Shown here: positions 39,220-46,670 of the stretch, piece by piece
Numbering within the stretch: position 1 is the stretch's first letter
How the letters are laid out: the number at the start of each line of letters is the position of its first letter
NCBI GenBank assembly: GCA_030691865.1
Contig: JAUYDL010000044.1
Coordinates: forward strand, 1-46,670
Source: Candidatus Omnitrophota bacterium
GTDB taxonomy: Bacteria; Omnitrophota; Gorgyraeia; Gygaellales; Profunditerraquicolaceae
Length of the DNA stretch: 46,670 nucleotides
Reading direction: 5' to 3'
Made by a program: the position numbers and the translations under genes
Notes under the pieces: model-generated
What the model saw: only the letters and a program-made list of their open reading frames with translations
Told to the model about the DNA's origin: nothing
Database searches by the model: none

Positions 39220-39738
39220 ATGCCGCCAAAAGCAGTAAAGACAATAAGAGATTTAATTTATTGGGAATATGCAAAATTAATTTCTGGTTCTGCCGGTTTT
39301 GGAAGAAAACAGTTCCCTTTTGTTATGAGAAAATTTATTGAATTAAAAAAGGGAATTATCAAGTGGTCAGATATTTTAAGAGAAGATTTAAAGACCGATA
39401 AAAATGAATGTGTCTATTGTGGTAGCAAGCAAGCTTTAAGCAACGATCATATAGTACCAAAAAGAGAATGTCATTTTAAGGAAATCCACAATATTGTAAC
39501 ATCCTGTAGTAGATGTAATTCTTCGAAAGGAGACAAAGACCTGATAGAATGGTATGGTCTAGAGAGAAGATATGGAATTCCTAGGATAGTGATGGGAAAA
39601 TATTTAAAAATGATATATATTTGCCATGAACGTAGAGGCACCTTAGATAAAGGGGATATAAATAAAGATGGGTTATTAAATGTTTTGGATTTAGGAGCTA
39701 TTTTTAAGGAAGAATGTATTAAAAATGGGCGATACTAA
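39220..39738 (+). CDS. HNH endonuclease domain protein
   Basis: A 172-residue protein with an HNH/zinc motif: CVYCGSKQALSNDHIVPKRE near residue 64, then NIVTSCSRCNSSKGDKD near residue 91, giving two CxxC pairs around the catalytic DH and N. The last part has DINKDGLLNVLDLGAIF, which looks like a dockerin-type or EF-hand-like loop. It is AT-rich and overlaps the next gene by 14 bases. It may be a stand-alone nuclease carried with the following repair genes. Confidence 0.8.
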   Translation: MPPKAVKTIRDLIYWEYAKLISGSAGFGRKQFPFVMRKFIELKKGIIKWSDILREDLKTDKNECVYCGSKQALSNDHIVPKRECHFKEIHNIVTSCSRCNSSKGDKDLIEWYGLERRYGIPRIVMGKYLKMIYICHERRGTLDKGDINKDGLLNVLDLGAIFKEECIKNGRY

Positions 39739-40384
39739 GACAGAAACAGATAACTTAGTTCAATTAAAGAAGCTATATAAAATAAGAAGGCAGGAGATAT
39801 TAAAACGTTTAGGACATTTTAAAAAAGTTTGGAATAAAAATGATAAAAAAATTTTTTCAGAATTATGTTTTTGCATTTTAACTCCGCAATCCAAAGCAAT
39901 GGTTTGTAATGAAATAATAAATAAATTAATAAGAAACCAGCTTCTATTTAAAGGAAACATAAATAATATTATGCCCTATCTTAAAAAAGCAAGATTTTAT
40001 AAAAACAAATCAAAGTATATTATTGAGGCAAGGGAATTTTTTAAAAATAGCGATAATATTAGAATAAAAGATAAATTAGATGTTAAAAATATTATAACTA
40101 CACGGGATTGGTTGGTAGAAAACATAAAAGGTATTGGGTATAAAGAAGCAAGCCACTTCTTAAGAAACATTGGCTTTGGAGAAAATCTGGCTATTTTAGA
40201 TATCCATATCTTAAAAAATTTAAAGAAATTTGGCATTACCAAGAAGCCGCCAAAATCTATTACAAAGAAGATATATTTGGATATCGAAAATAAATTTCGG
40301 GAATTTTCTATTAAAATAAAAATTCCTCTAGCGCATTTAGATTTGCTTTTTTGGAGTATGGAAACAGGCAAAATATTCAAATGA
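39725..40384 (+). CDS. 8-oxoguanine DNA glycosylase/lyase, Ogg2-like
   Basis: A 219-residue HhH-GPD protein that would remove 8-oxoguanine and cut the abasic site. Near residue 138 it has GIGYKEASHFLRNIGFG with the catalytic Lys, followed by LAILDIHILKNLKKFG with the catalytic Asp, the pattern of archaeal and Thermotoga Ogg2. The early FCILTPQSKA fits as well. The gene is very AT-rich and Lys/Ile-heavy compared with carB or pyrD, which suggests transfer. An endonuclease III gene lies nearby. Confidence 0.85.
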   Translation: MGDTKTETDNLVQLKKLYKIRRQEILKRLGHFKKVWNKNDKKIFSELCFCILTPQSKAMVCNEIINKLIRNQLLFKGNINNIMPYLKKARFYKNKSKYIIEAREFFKNSDNIRIKDKLDVKNIITTRDWLVENIKGIGYKEASHFLRNIGFGENLAILDIHILKNLKKFGITKKPPKSITKKIYLDIENKFREFSIKIKIPLAHLDLLFWSMETGKIFK

Positions 40385-40394
40385 GGAGGTAAAG

Positions 40395-40616
40395 ATAGAC
40401 AGAATCCAAAAAGAAATTATGCTTAAAGAGATCAAAAGCTTCAAACAGATAAGTCGAGAATACAACTATAGGAATATAGACGAGTTAATCGGTCATTATA
40501 TTGAAGAAGGCATAATTAATTCTAAAGAAGAATTAAGCAAAACAGTTATTTTAATTAAAAATAAGTTGGGAATAAATATTAATATGACAAACTTCAAAGA
40601 CTGTTGGAGTAATTAA
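40395..40616 (+). CDS. Small protein of unknown function, possible AUA start
   Basis: From the first ATG (40419) it has 65 residues: MLKEIKSFKQISREYNYRNIDELI onward, charged and helical, with no family recognised. That ATG has no good SD. A perfect AGGAGG (40384-40389) lies five bases before an in-frame ATA at 40395, eight codons upstream, which would give 73 residues. If the ATA is not used, the gene starts at 40419. It sits between the two glycosylase genes in the AT-rich insert. Confidence 0.45.
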   Translation: MDRIQKEIMLKEIKSFKQISREYNYRNIDELIGHYIEEGIINSKEELSKTVILIKNKLGININMTNFKDCWSN

Positions 40617-40627
40617 ATTTAAATATT

Positions 40628-41266
40628 ATGTCTAAAGATATAGATAAAATATTGATTTTGCTTAAAAAAGAGTATCCCCAAGCAAAAATTGCTTTGAATT
40701 TTACTAATCCTTTAGAAATTCTGGTTTCAACAATACTTTCTGCGCAGTGTACAGATGCAAGGGTAAATTTAGTAACCAAGACTCTTTTTAAAAAATATAG
40801 GACTGTTGAGGATTATGCAAAAGCAAATATAAAAACTTTTGAACAAGAGATTCATTCAACGGGGTTTTATCATAACAAAGCAAAAAATATTATAGCGACA
40901 GCTCAAAAAATATTAAAAGATTTTAAAGGTAAGGTTCCAGATTCTATGGATAAATTAATACAATTACCGGGCGTAGCAAGGAAAACCGCTAATATAGTGC
41001 TTCTTAATGGGTTTAGAAAAGTAGAGGGGATAGCAGTTGACACCCATGTGCGACGGTTGAGCCAGAGATTGAGTCTCAGTAAAAATGATGACCCAAATAA
41101 AATTGAACAGGATTTAATGAAATTATTAGATAGGAAAGAATGGGGGAATTTTAGTCATCTCTTAATTGAACATGGAAGAAAAATTTGTATCGCTAAAAAA
41201 CCAAAATGTTTAAAATGCATATTACAAAATTTATGCCCCTCTAAGGAAATTTTTTATCCAAAATAA
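40628..41266 (+). CDS. nth: Endonuclease III
   Basis: A 212-residue DNA glycosylase/AP lyase for oxidised pyrimidines. It shows LVSTILSAQCTDARV, the helix-hairpin-helix LPGVARKTANIVL with the catalytic Lys, VDTHVRRLSQRL with the catalytic Asp, and a [4Fe-4S] motif C-x6-C-x2-C-x5-C near the C-terminus (CIAKKPKCLKCILQNLC). Normal size. AT-rich like its two neighbours upstream. Confidence 0.95.
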   Translation: MSKDIDKILILLKKEYPQAKIALNFTNPLEILVSTILSAQCTDARVNLVTKTLFKKYRTVEDYAKANIKTFEQEIHSTGFYHNKAKNIIATAQKILKDFKGKVPDSMDKLIQLPGVARKTANIVLLNGFRKVEGIAVDTHVRRLSQRLSLSKNDDPNKIEQDLMKLLDRKEWGNFSHLLIEHGRKICIAKKPKCLKCILQNLCPSKEIFYPK

Positions 41267-41269
41267 AAC

Positions 41270-41977
41270 ATGAAAAGGCGTCTTAAAATAAATGGGTTCA
41301 TTATGGCTTGCGCTGCTCTAGTGATAGCATTTTTCCCCAGATTTTTCCTGCGGGTTTATTCCGGAGGTATCCGGGAAGAGATTTTAGAGGCCTTGGGTTT
41401 TGCGCTCATTCTTTTGGGGCAAATCATTCGAGTCTCAGCGCGAGGATATAAAGCAGAGCATTCCCAGGATAGCCAGGCATTAATCCAGGGGGGGCCTTAT
41501 CAGGTGGTACGCAACCCGATGTATTTAGGGATATTTTTAATTGGCCTGGGAGTAGTATTAGCGATATTCAGGTGGTGGGCAGTAGTAGTTTTTATTATAG
41601 TTTTTATTATTCGCTATATTTTACTTATTTATAAGGAGGAAAAAAAGCTTTGTGCAATGTTTTTGCAGGCCTATCCGGAATATTGCCGAAAAGTCCCCCG
41701 TATTTTTCCTTCATTATCCAGCATAATCAATTTAGATGTTATTGAATATCTGCCGATAAAAATAATCTGGTTTAAAAAAGAAATTGGTTCAATCTTAACG
41801 CTTCTTTTGCTTACTTTGCTGGTAGAGTCTTGGGAGGATATTGCCGAAGAAGGATTTAGGGTTTATCTTCAACAATCCATGTGGATATTTTTAACCTTTG
41901 CTTTATTCATAATTTTTGTAATTTTACTTAGTAAGCGGACAAACAAAAAAGATGAGCATAGCGCAGATAAAAGCTAA
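41270..41977 (+). CDS. Isoprenylcysteine/phospholipid methyltransferase-like membrane protein
   Basis: A 235-residue protein with at least five hydrophobic segments. The ICMT/PEMT-type SAM-binding region is seen in GGPYQVVRNPMYLGIFLIGLG near residue 74 and EEKKLCAMFLQAYPEYCRKVPR near residue 123. Two or three extra C-terminal membrane helices follow. It overlaps pyrK by 26 bases. The substrate is unknown; members of this family methylate lipids or small molecules. Confidence 0.8.
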   Translation: MKRRLKINGFIMACAALVIAFFPRFFLRVYSGGIREEILEALGFALILLGQIIRVSARGYKAEHSQDSQALIQGGPYQVVRNPMYLGIFLIGLGVVLAIFRWWAVVVFIIVFIIRYILLIYKEEKKLCAMFLQAYPEYCRKVPRIFPSLSSIINLDVIEYLPIKIIWFKKEIGSILTLLLLTLLVESWEDIAEEGFRVYLQQSMWIFLTFALFIIFVILLSKRTNKKDEHSADKS

Positions 41978-42728
41978 AATAATTTCTAACCAAAGGCTGA
42001 ATGGGAATTATGGGCATTTAGAATTTGAGTCTGGCCTAATTGCCAAACATGCTGTTGCGGGCCAATTTGTGAATATCAGGGTTGCAGATGCTCTTGAGCC
42101 ATTGTTGAGGAGGCCCATGAGTATCCATGGGGTCAAAGCCTCAAAAGTGAAAATTATTTATGAAATTCTCGGGAAAGGCACGCAGATTCTCTTGACAAGA
42201 AAACCCGGTGAATTTTTGGATATTATTGGCCCGTTGGGTAATGGTTTTAATTATCCGCGCCTGGCCAAATCTACGCAGGCAACAAATATTTTGATTGCCG
42301 GAGGCATGGGGGTTGCGCCGCTGATTTTTTTGGCTGAAAAGTTAAAATTAAGCAAGCCCCTGGTTTTAATTGGAGCCAGGACAAAGAAACAGATTCTTTG
42401 CCTGCAGGAATTTAAGGCCCTGGGTTGTACGCTCAAATTAGCTACTGATGATGGTTCCGTTGGATTTAAGGGCAGGGTTACGGATTTGTTAAGGATTGTC
42501 CTGGAGCAGACTAAGCCTTTGGGTTTATTCTCTTGCGGACCGCATCCGATGTTAAAAACTGTTGCCCAGATTGCTCATGAAAATAAAATTCCTGCCCAGC
42601 TTTCTCTGGAGGAGCATATGGCTTGTGGGATTGGGGCATGTCTAGGCTGTGAAGTTTTGACTAAGACTGGCTATAAAAGTGTTTGTAAAGATGGCCCGGT
42701 TTTTTCCAGTGAGGAATTAATATGGTAA
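41952..42728 (+). CDS. pyrK: Dihydroorotate dehydrogenase electron transfer subunit
   Basis: It passes electrons from PyrD to NAD+ through FAD and a [2Fe-2S] cluster. The 258 residues show the FAD site LLRRPMSIHG, the NAD region LIAGGMGVAPLIFLAEKL, SCGPHPML, and the cluster ligands C-x4-C-x2-C followed by a fourth Cys about 12 residues on (CGIGACLGCEVLTKTGYKSVC). It overlaps pyrD by seven bases, confirming a class 1B enzyme. Confidence 0.94.
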   Translation: MSIAQIKAKIISNQRLNGNYGHLEFESGLIAKHAVAGQFVNIRVADALEPLLRRPMSIHGVKASKVKIIYEILGKGTQILLTRKPGEFLDIIGPLGNGFNYPRLAKSTQATNILIAGGMGVAPLIFLAEKLKLSKPLVLIGARTKKQILCLQEFKALGCTLKLATDDGSVGFKGRVTDLLRIVLEQTKPLGLFSCGPHPMLKTVAQIAHENKIPAQLSLEEHMACGIGACLGCEVLTKTGYKSVCKDGPVFSSEELIW

Positions 42729-43657
42729 AGCAAAAGAAACCAAATTTAAGTGTAAAAATAGGAAACCTGGATTTAAAAAATCCGATTATGGTAGCTTCCG
42801 GTACATTCGGTTATGCAGAGGAGTTTGAGGATTTAATAGATTTAAGAAAGCTGGGAGCAATTGTTACTAAGACTATTACTCTTAAGGGCCGTCAGGGAAA
42901 TCTTCCTCCCCGCACTTGCGAAACTCCTGCCGGCATGCTTAATTCTATTGGTCTGGAAAATCCCGGTATAGATAAATTTATCCGAGAAAAACTTCCTTTT
43001 CTTAAGAAGCTGGGTATTCCGGTGATTGTAAGTATTGCCGCCGAAGAAACTCCCGATGAATTTGTCATTCTAGTTAAAAGATTAGATCAAATTCCCGAAA
43101 TATCCGCAATCGAATTAAATATATCCTGTCCTAATCTGCAGAAGGATAAACTAATTTCTCAGGACGCTAAAGCTACCTTTGAATTAGTCAGCGCAGTACG
43201 CAAGTTTACAGAAAAATGTTTAATTACTAAGTTGTCGCCTAATGTGACTTCGATTACACAGATAGCCCTGGCTGCCCAGAGCGCAGGGGCCGATGCGTTG
43301 GCTTTAATTAATACGCTTGGCGGTATGAGCATAGATGTAAATAAACGCACTCCTAAATTAGGTGCCTGGGTCGGTGGTTTAAGCGGACCGGCAATCAGGC
43401 CGGTAGCGGTGAAGATGGTTTGGGAGGCGTATAATAAGATTAAGATTCCCATTATTGGTATGGGTGGTATAATGGATACCGAAAGTGCTTTGGAGTTTTT
43501 TATTGCCGGAGCCACGGCGGTCAGCGTGGGGACGGCAAATTTTGTTGACCCCCAAGCGAGCCTGGAGATTATCGCCGGGCTACAACAGTATATGATGGAT
43601 AATAATATGCAGAATTTAAGCAGTCTTACCGGAAGATTAAAAGCATGCAAAGATTAA
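42722..43657 (+). CDS. pyrD: Dihydroorotate dehydrogenase, class 1B catalytic subunit
   Basis: An FMN enzyme oxidising dihydroorotate to orotate. The 311 residues have NPIMVASGTFGYAEE, TKTITLKGRQGNLPPR, NSIGLENPG, the active-site Cys in LNISCPN, and the C-terminal phosphate-binding GMGGIMDTESALEFFIAGA. With PyrK it forms the NAD-linked type. It overlaps both neighbours. pyrE is not in the window. Confidence 0.96.
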   Translation: MVKQKKPNLSVKIGNLDLKNPIMVASGTFGYAEEFEDLIDLRKLGAIVTKTITLKGRQGNLPPRTCETPAGMLNSIGLENPGIDKFIREKLPFLKKLGIPVIVSIAAEETPDEFVILVKRLDQIPEISAIELNISCPNLQKDKLISQDAKATFELVSAVRKFTEKCLITKLSPNVTSITQIALAAQSAGADALALINTLGGMSIDVNKRTPKLGAWVGGLSGPAIRPVAVKMVWEAYNKIKIPIIGMGGIMDTESALEFFIAGATAVSVGTANFVDPQASLEIIAGLQQYMMDNNMQNLSSLTGRLKACKD

Positions 43658-44406
43658 GTAATCCTGAGATTATACTTGCCTTAGATGTAGATACACTGGA
43701 GGAAGCGAAACATTTTGTCGATTTGCTTTATCCCAAGATAAAGTTATTTAAGATTGGAAGTCAATTATTTACTGCATGTGGTCCAGAGGTAGTAAAGATG
43801 GTAGGGGATAAAGGTGGAAAGGTTTTTTTAGATTTAAAATTTCATGATATTCCTAATACAGTATATTATTCGATTGGCACTGGTTCTACAATATGCATTG
43901 CTCCTCACCAAGTAAACATAGGTAGAGAAATAAAAGATGATATTGTCTTCCCTGTATTTATGATGACGGTTCATATAAAAGGTGGTCGAGCAATGCTAGA
44001 TGCTGCCGCAAAAGGAGCTGCTGAAAAAGCCAAGGAGCTGGGTATCGAGAAGCCATTTATTGTAGGAGTAACGCGTTTAACCAGCGAGAAAGATAACGTT
44101 GATACATTGAAAGAAGTTCTTCAGGCAGCCCAACTTGCTAAGGATTCAGGATTAGATGGTGTCGTTTGTTCAGCGCTTGAAGCCGAGGAAGTAAGAAAAG
44201 TGTATGGAGAACATTTTATTATTGTTACTCCAGGGATAAGACCGGATAAAGCTGTTACGGATGATCAAAAGCGCACAGCCACGGTAAAAGAAGCAGTAAA
44301 GGCAGGGAGTAATTTTTTAGTGATCGGCCGGCCGATTTTAAAGGCACCTGATCCGTTATTACAAACAGAAGAACTGTTAGGAGATTTATATGGCGCAGGA
44401 AATTAA
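43645..44406 (+). CDS. pyrF: Orotidine 5'-phosphate decarboxylase with an unusual insertion
   Basis: The last step to UMP. The 253 residues contain LALDVD, the catalytic DLKFHDIPNTV and the C-terminal VTPGIRPD and FLVIGRPI. Between the DIPNTV motif and the strand with TVHIKGGRAMLDAA there are about 16 extra residues (around STICIAPHQVNIGREIKDD), where most PyrF proteins have a short helix. It overlaps pyrD by 13 bases and the V-ATPase E gene by 17. Confidence 0.92.
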   Translation: MQRLSNPEIILALDVDTLEEAKHFVDLLYPKIKLFKIGSQLFTACGPEVVKMVGDKGGKVFLDLKFHDIPNTVYYSIGTGSTICIAPHQVNIGREIKDDIVFPVFMMTVHIKGGRAMLDAAAKGAAEKAKELGIEKPFIVGVTRLTSEKDNVDTLKEVLQAAQLAKDSGLDGVVCSALEAEEVRKVYGEHFIIVTPGIRPDKAVTDDQKRTATVKEAVKAGSNFLVIGRPILKAPDPLLQTEELLGDLYGAGN

Positions 44407-44992
44407 AGATTTAATCGCTAAGATCCAGCAGGAAGGAATTCAGGCAGCCGAAGAGCAAGCTGCGCAGATAAAAGCTGAAGCTGAACGAGGCTCTTTGAAA
44501 ATAATTTCAGAGGCAAAAATCCAAGCCCAAAGGATTATTGAGCAGGCAAATAACCAGGCAAGAAAGTTAGATGATTCTACTCAAGCTGCTTTAAAGCAGG
44601 CGGGCCGGGATCTGTTGATTAGTTTAAGGCAAGAGATTATTTCCATGCTGGATCGGTTAATTAAGCTGGACCTGCGGCAGGTTTTGACTGCTGAAGAATT
44701 ATCGGGAATTATCGCCACTTTAATTAAAAATGCCCCGCTTTCTTTAGGGTCGCAGATCATTGTTTCTTTAAATAAACAGGATAAGGATAAGTTAGAGCAA
44801 GGATTCTTAAGGAAATTAGTAGAAGCAACGAAAAAACCAATAGTTTTAAAATCCGCGGATGGAATCGATAGCGGATTTGTCATTAGTTTTGATGCCGGTA
44901 AATCTATTTTCGATTTTAGCGGCCAAGCCCTGAGTGATTATATCTGCGGCCGCTTCAGGCCGGAACTAAACAAAATTTTAAACCCCGGATAA
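44390..44992 (+). CDS. atpE: V-type ATP synthase subunit E
   Basis: The peripheral stalk subunit of a V/A-type ATPase. The 200 residues show a long N-terminal coiled coil rich in Ala, Glu and Gln (AAEEQAAQIKAEAERG and so on to about residue 75) and a globular C-terminal domain with a GIDSGFVISFDAG-like stretch and LSDYICGRFRPELNKIL. AGGAG lies nine bases before the ATG. It overlaps pyrF, so this ATPase operon may be read through from the pyr genes. Confidence 0.88.
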   Translation: MAQEIKDLIAKIQQEGIQAAEEQAAQIKAEAERGSLKIISEAKIQAQRIIEQANNQARKLDDSTQAALKQAGRDLLISLRQEIISMLDRLIKLDLRQVLTAEELSGIIATLIKNAPLSLGSQIIVSLNKQDKDKLEQGFLRKLVEATKKPIVLKSADGIDSGFVISFDAGKSIFDFSGQALSDYICGRFRPELNKILNPG

Positions 44993-45517
44993 ATGCCTGC
45001 TTATTATACATACTTGATCTCTAGTTTACCGCTGCTAAATTTTTCTGCTAAACTGCCGTTTAGCTTAGAAGATTTTTTTACCAAATGTAAGAATTTAATA
45101 CCGGAAAAAGAATTCGAAATTTTACGAAGGGTTTGCGAGCAAGATATTTGTTCTTTAGCTACTCAGAGTATCGACAGCTTAAAACAATGGGCTAATTTCG
45201 AGATAGCCCTAAGAAATGAGTTGGTACGCGCCAGAGCCGGGCGAAAAAAAATCGATCCTTTAAAATTCCTGCGTCTTCCGGATTCGCCGCAGGCCGAAAT
45301 TAACCATCTGGCTATGGCTGCTTATCGCAGCATTTCGATATTGGAAGGGGAGAAGATTTTGGATCAGGCCAGATGGAATTTCCTGGAAGCTTTAAGTTTG
45401 GGTCATTATTTTGATTTTGATCATCTATTAGTTTATGGGTTAAAACTTAAGATTCTGGAGCGCTGGGATGAAATACAAAAAGCAGATAAAGAACATTTGT
45501 TGAACGCAGTAGTTTAA
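44993..45517 (+). CDS. DUF2764 family protein of the V-ATPase operon
   Basis: A 174-residue protein starting MPAYYTYLISSLPLLNFSAKLPFSLEDFF, the pattern of DUF2764, found in bacterial V-type ATPase operons between subunits E and A. The rest is helical and charged (ARAGRKKIDPLKFLR, ILEGEKILDQARWNFLEAL). It may replace subunit C or assist assembly; no activity is known. It starts directly after the atpE stop. Confidence 0.8.
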   Translation: MPAYYTYLISSLPLLNFSAKLPFSLEDFFTKCKNLIPEKEFEILRRVCEQDICSLATQSIDSLKQWANFEIALRNELVRARAGRKKIDPLKFLRLPDSPQAEINHLAMAAYRSISILEGEKILDQARWNFLEALSLGHYFDFDHLLVYGLKLKILERWDEIQKADKEHLLNAVV

Positions 45518-45524
45518 AAAACAA

Positions 45525-45578
45525 GGGGACGGTTCTATTTTTCCCCGAGTTTAATTCTAGAAAAATAGAACCGTCCCC
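45525..45578. repeat. GGGGACGG 19-bp palindrome before V-ATPase subunit A
   Basis: GGGGACGGTTCTATTTTTC (45525-45543) and its exact complement (45560-45578) form a 19-bp stem around a 16-nt loop. It shares the GGGGACG end with the element at 28016-28079 and looks like a REP-type unit. It separates the DUF2764 gene from subunit A and has no T-run after it. Confidence 0.75.
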
Positions 45579-45595
45579 GTTATTCTAAATTTACT

Positions 45596-46670
45596 ATGGA
45601 AAAAATAAGAACCGGAAAAGTAATTAAAGTCAATGCCAATATGGTTACCGCCCAGGTTGACGGGCAAATCATTCAAAATGAAGTAGCTTATATTATTCAT
45701 GGACAGGAGCGCCTAAAAGCCGAAGTGATCCGCGTGCGCCAGAACCTGGCTGAGATGCAGGTTTATGAAAGTACCCAAGGTTTAAAGGCCGGAGACGTTG
45801 TGGAGTTTAGTAACGAACTTTTTTCCGTAGAGCTTGGTCCCGGGTTATTAGGTCAGATCTTCGATGGCCTGCAGAACCCTCTTCCGGCATTAGCCAAAAA
45901 ATGCGGTTTTTTTCTTAAACGGGGAGTTTATCTTAAGGCCTTGGCCGAGGAAACGCAGTGGGATTTTACGCCTCTGGTCGAGCCGGGCGATAAAGTTTTA
46001 GCGGGCAGCTGGTTAGGTTTTGTGCCTGAAAAAATTTTTAAACATTATATTATGGCTCCTTTTGCACTTTGCGGCAGCTTAGAAGTGGTAAACATTGCCT
46101 CTCCGGGTAAGTATAATTTAAAACAGGTAATTGCCCGGCTTAGAGATAGCGCCGGAGGATTGCATGATGTCTTTTTGCAGCAGATCTGGCCGGTAAAGAT
46201 ACCCATTGGCGCCTATGCGGAAAAATTAAGGCCGACTGAGCCGTTAGTTACAAAAATACGCTTAATTGATTCATTGTTTCCGGTTAACCGCGGGGGGACA
46301 TATTGTATCCCCGGTCCATTTGGGGCGGGAAAAACTGTTTTACAGCAATTAGTCAGCCGGCACGCGGAAGTGGATATTGTTATTATTGCCGCTTGTGGAG
46401 AGCGCGCCGGAGAAGTTGTAGAAACACTAAAAACTTTTCCGGAATTATTGGACCCGCGTACGCATAAGCCTTTAATTGATCGCACCGTTATTATTTGTAA
46501 TACCAGCTCCATGCCAGTGGCTGCCCGTGAATCCAGTGTTTATACGGCCGTAACCATCGCGGACTATTATCGCCAGATGGGATTAAATATTTTATTGCTG
46601 GCGGATTCAACTTCGCGCTGGGCCCAGGCGATGCGCGAAATGAGCGGCCGTTTAGAAGAGATCCCCGGTG
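45596..46670 (+). CDS. atpA: V-type ATP synthase subunit A (partial, runs off the right edge)
   Basis: The catalytic nucleotide-binding subunit. The frame opens with ATG at 45596 (MEKIRTGKVIKVNANMVTAQ) and is open for 358 codons to the edge. It has the N-terminal beta barrel, the long bulge domain typical of subunit A, the P-loop GPFGAGKTVLQQ near residue 241, CGERAGEVVETL and the Walker B region LLLADSTSRWAQAMRE. No SD is seen because the 19-bp palindrome stands close upstream. Use for ATP synthesis or ion pumping cannot be told from this part. Confidence 0.95.
   Translation, partial: MEKIRTGKVIKVNANMVTAQVDGQIIQNEVAYIIHGQERLKAEVIRVRQNLAEMQVYESTQGLKAGDVVEFSNELFSVELGPGLLGQIFDGLQNPLPALAKKCGFFLKRGVYLKALAEETQWDFTPLVEPGDKVLAGSWLGFVPEKIFKHYIMAPFALCGSLEVVNIASPGKYNLKQVIARLRDSAGGLHDVFLQQIWPVKIPIGAYAEKLRPTEPLVTKIRLIDSLFPVNRGGTYCIPGPFGAGKTVLQQLVSRHAEVDIVIIAACGERAGEVVETLKTFPELLDPRTHKPLIDRTVIICNTSSMPVAARESSVYTAVTIADYYRQMGLNILLLADSTSRWAQAMREMSGRLEEIPG

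Noticed and set aside
45525..45578. The 19-bp palindrome as an intrinsic terminator within the V-ATPase operon
   Set aside because: No T-run follows either arm, and the operon must continue into subunit A; the GGGGACG ends fit a REP-type repeat better.
1..46670. CRISPR arrays, prophage, or complete insertion sequences
   Set aside because: No regularly spaced direct repeats, phage structural genes or transposase genes were seen anywhere in the window.

Overview
The window is a bacterial chromosome segment around a probable replication origin, most likely from an uncultivated Gram-negative lineage. Gene style (stand-alone CoaC, YicC-Gmk-RpoZ cluster, PyrR attenuation, V-type ATPase, endonuclease Q, inteins) would fit Omnitrophota or a nearby phylum, but that is an inference made without any database search. 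Gram-negative signs are the large periplasmic domain of YidC and the long GyrB insertion. Every gene left of about 15.0 kb is on the minus strand and every gene right of 15.4 kb is on the plus strand, as expected for bidirectional replication starting between rpmH and dnaA.

Left arm, reading away from the origin: rpmH-yidD-yidC-jag(N-domain only); a free-standing LAGLIDADG endonuclease gene overlapping parA; parA-parB with a parS-like site; ndk-yicC-gmk-rpoZ-coaC; tRNA-Cys, a second LAGLIDADG gene, tRNA-Leu and tRNA-Val; a small ORF plus nucleotidyltransferase pair; thrS-infC-rpmI-rplT; and a potassium uptake cluster (two TrkA-like proteins, a 38-residue membrane peptide, TrkH, and a partial secreted protein). 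infC has no AUG, GUG or UUG start in place and appears to begin with AUA. rnpA is missing from its usual place.

Right arm: dnaA-dnaN-dciA-gyrB-gyrA (no recF), with an HNH intein in GyrB and a LAGLIDADG intein in GyrA; tRNA-Glu; glmS; rsmI; then a pyrimidine locus with a PyrR attenuator: pyrR-pyrB-pyrC, endonuclease Q with a third intein, tRNA-Arg, carA, carB, yjbQ, an AT-rich insert of HNH, Ogg2-like and Nth repair genes, an ICMT-like membrane protein, and pyrK-pyrD-pyrF. The window ends in a V-type ATPase operon (subunit E, DUF2764, start of subunit A). CarA has lost its whole Cys-His-Glu glutaminase triad, so carbamoyl phosphate is probably made from free ammonia.

The most striking feature is a structured leader of about 50 nt present five times, always directly before the ribosome binding site, at ndk, parB, dnaA, dnaN and carB. 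It has a bulged hairpin with a conserved 11-nt loop, followed without any gap by a second hairpin with an NNGT tetraloop whose 3' strand runs into AAGGAG. Both stems covary across the copies. It may be an undescribed cis-regulatory RNA linking replication, segregation and nucleotide supply. Different hairpins also abut the SD of glmS and rplT.
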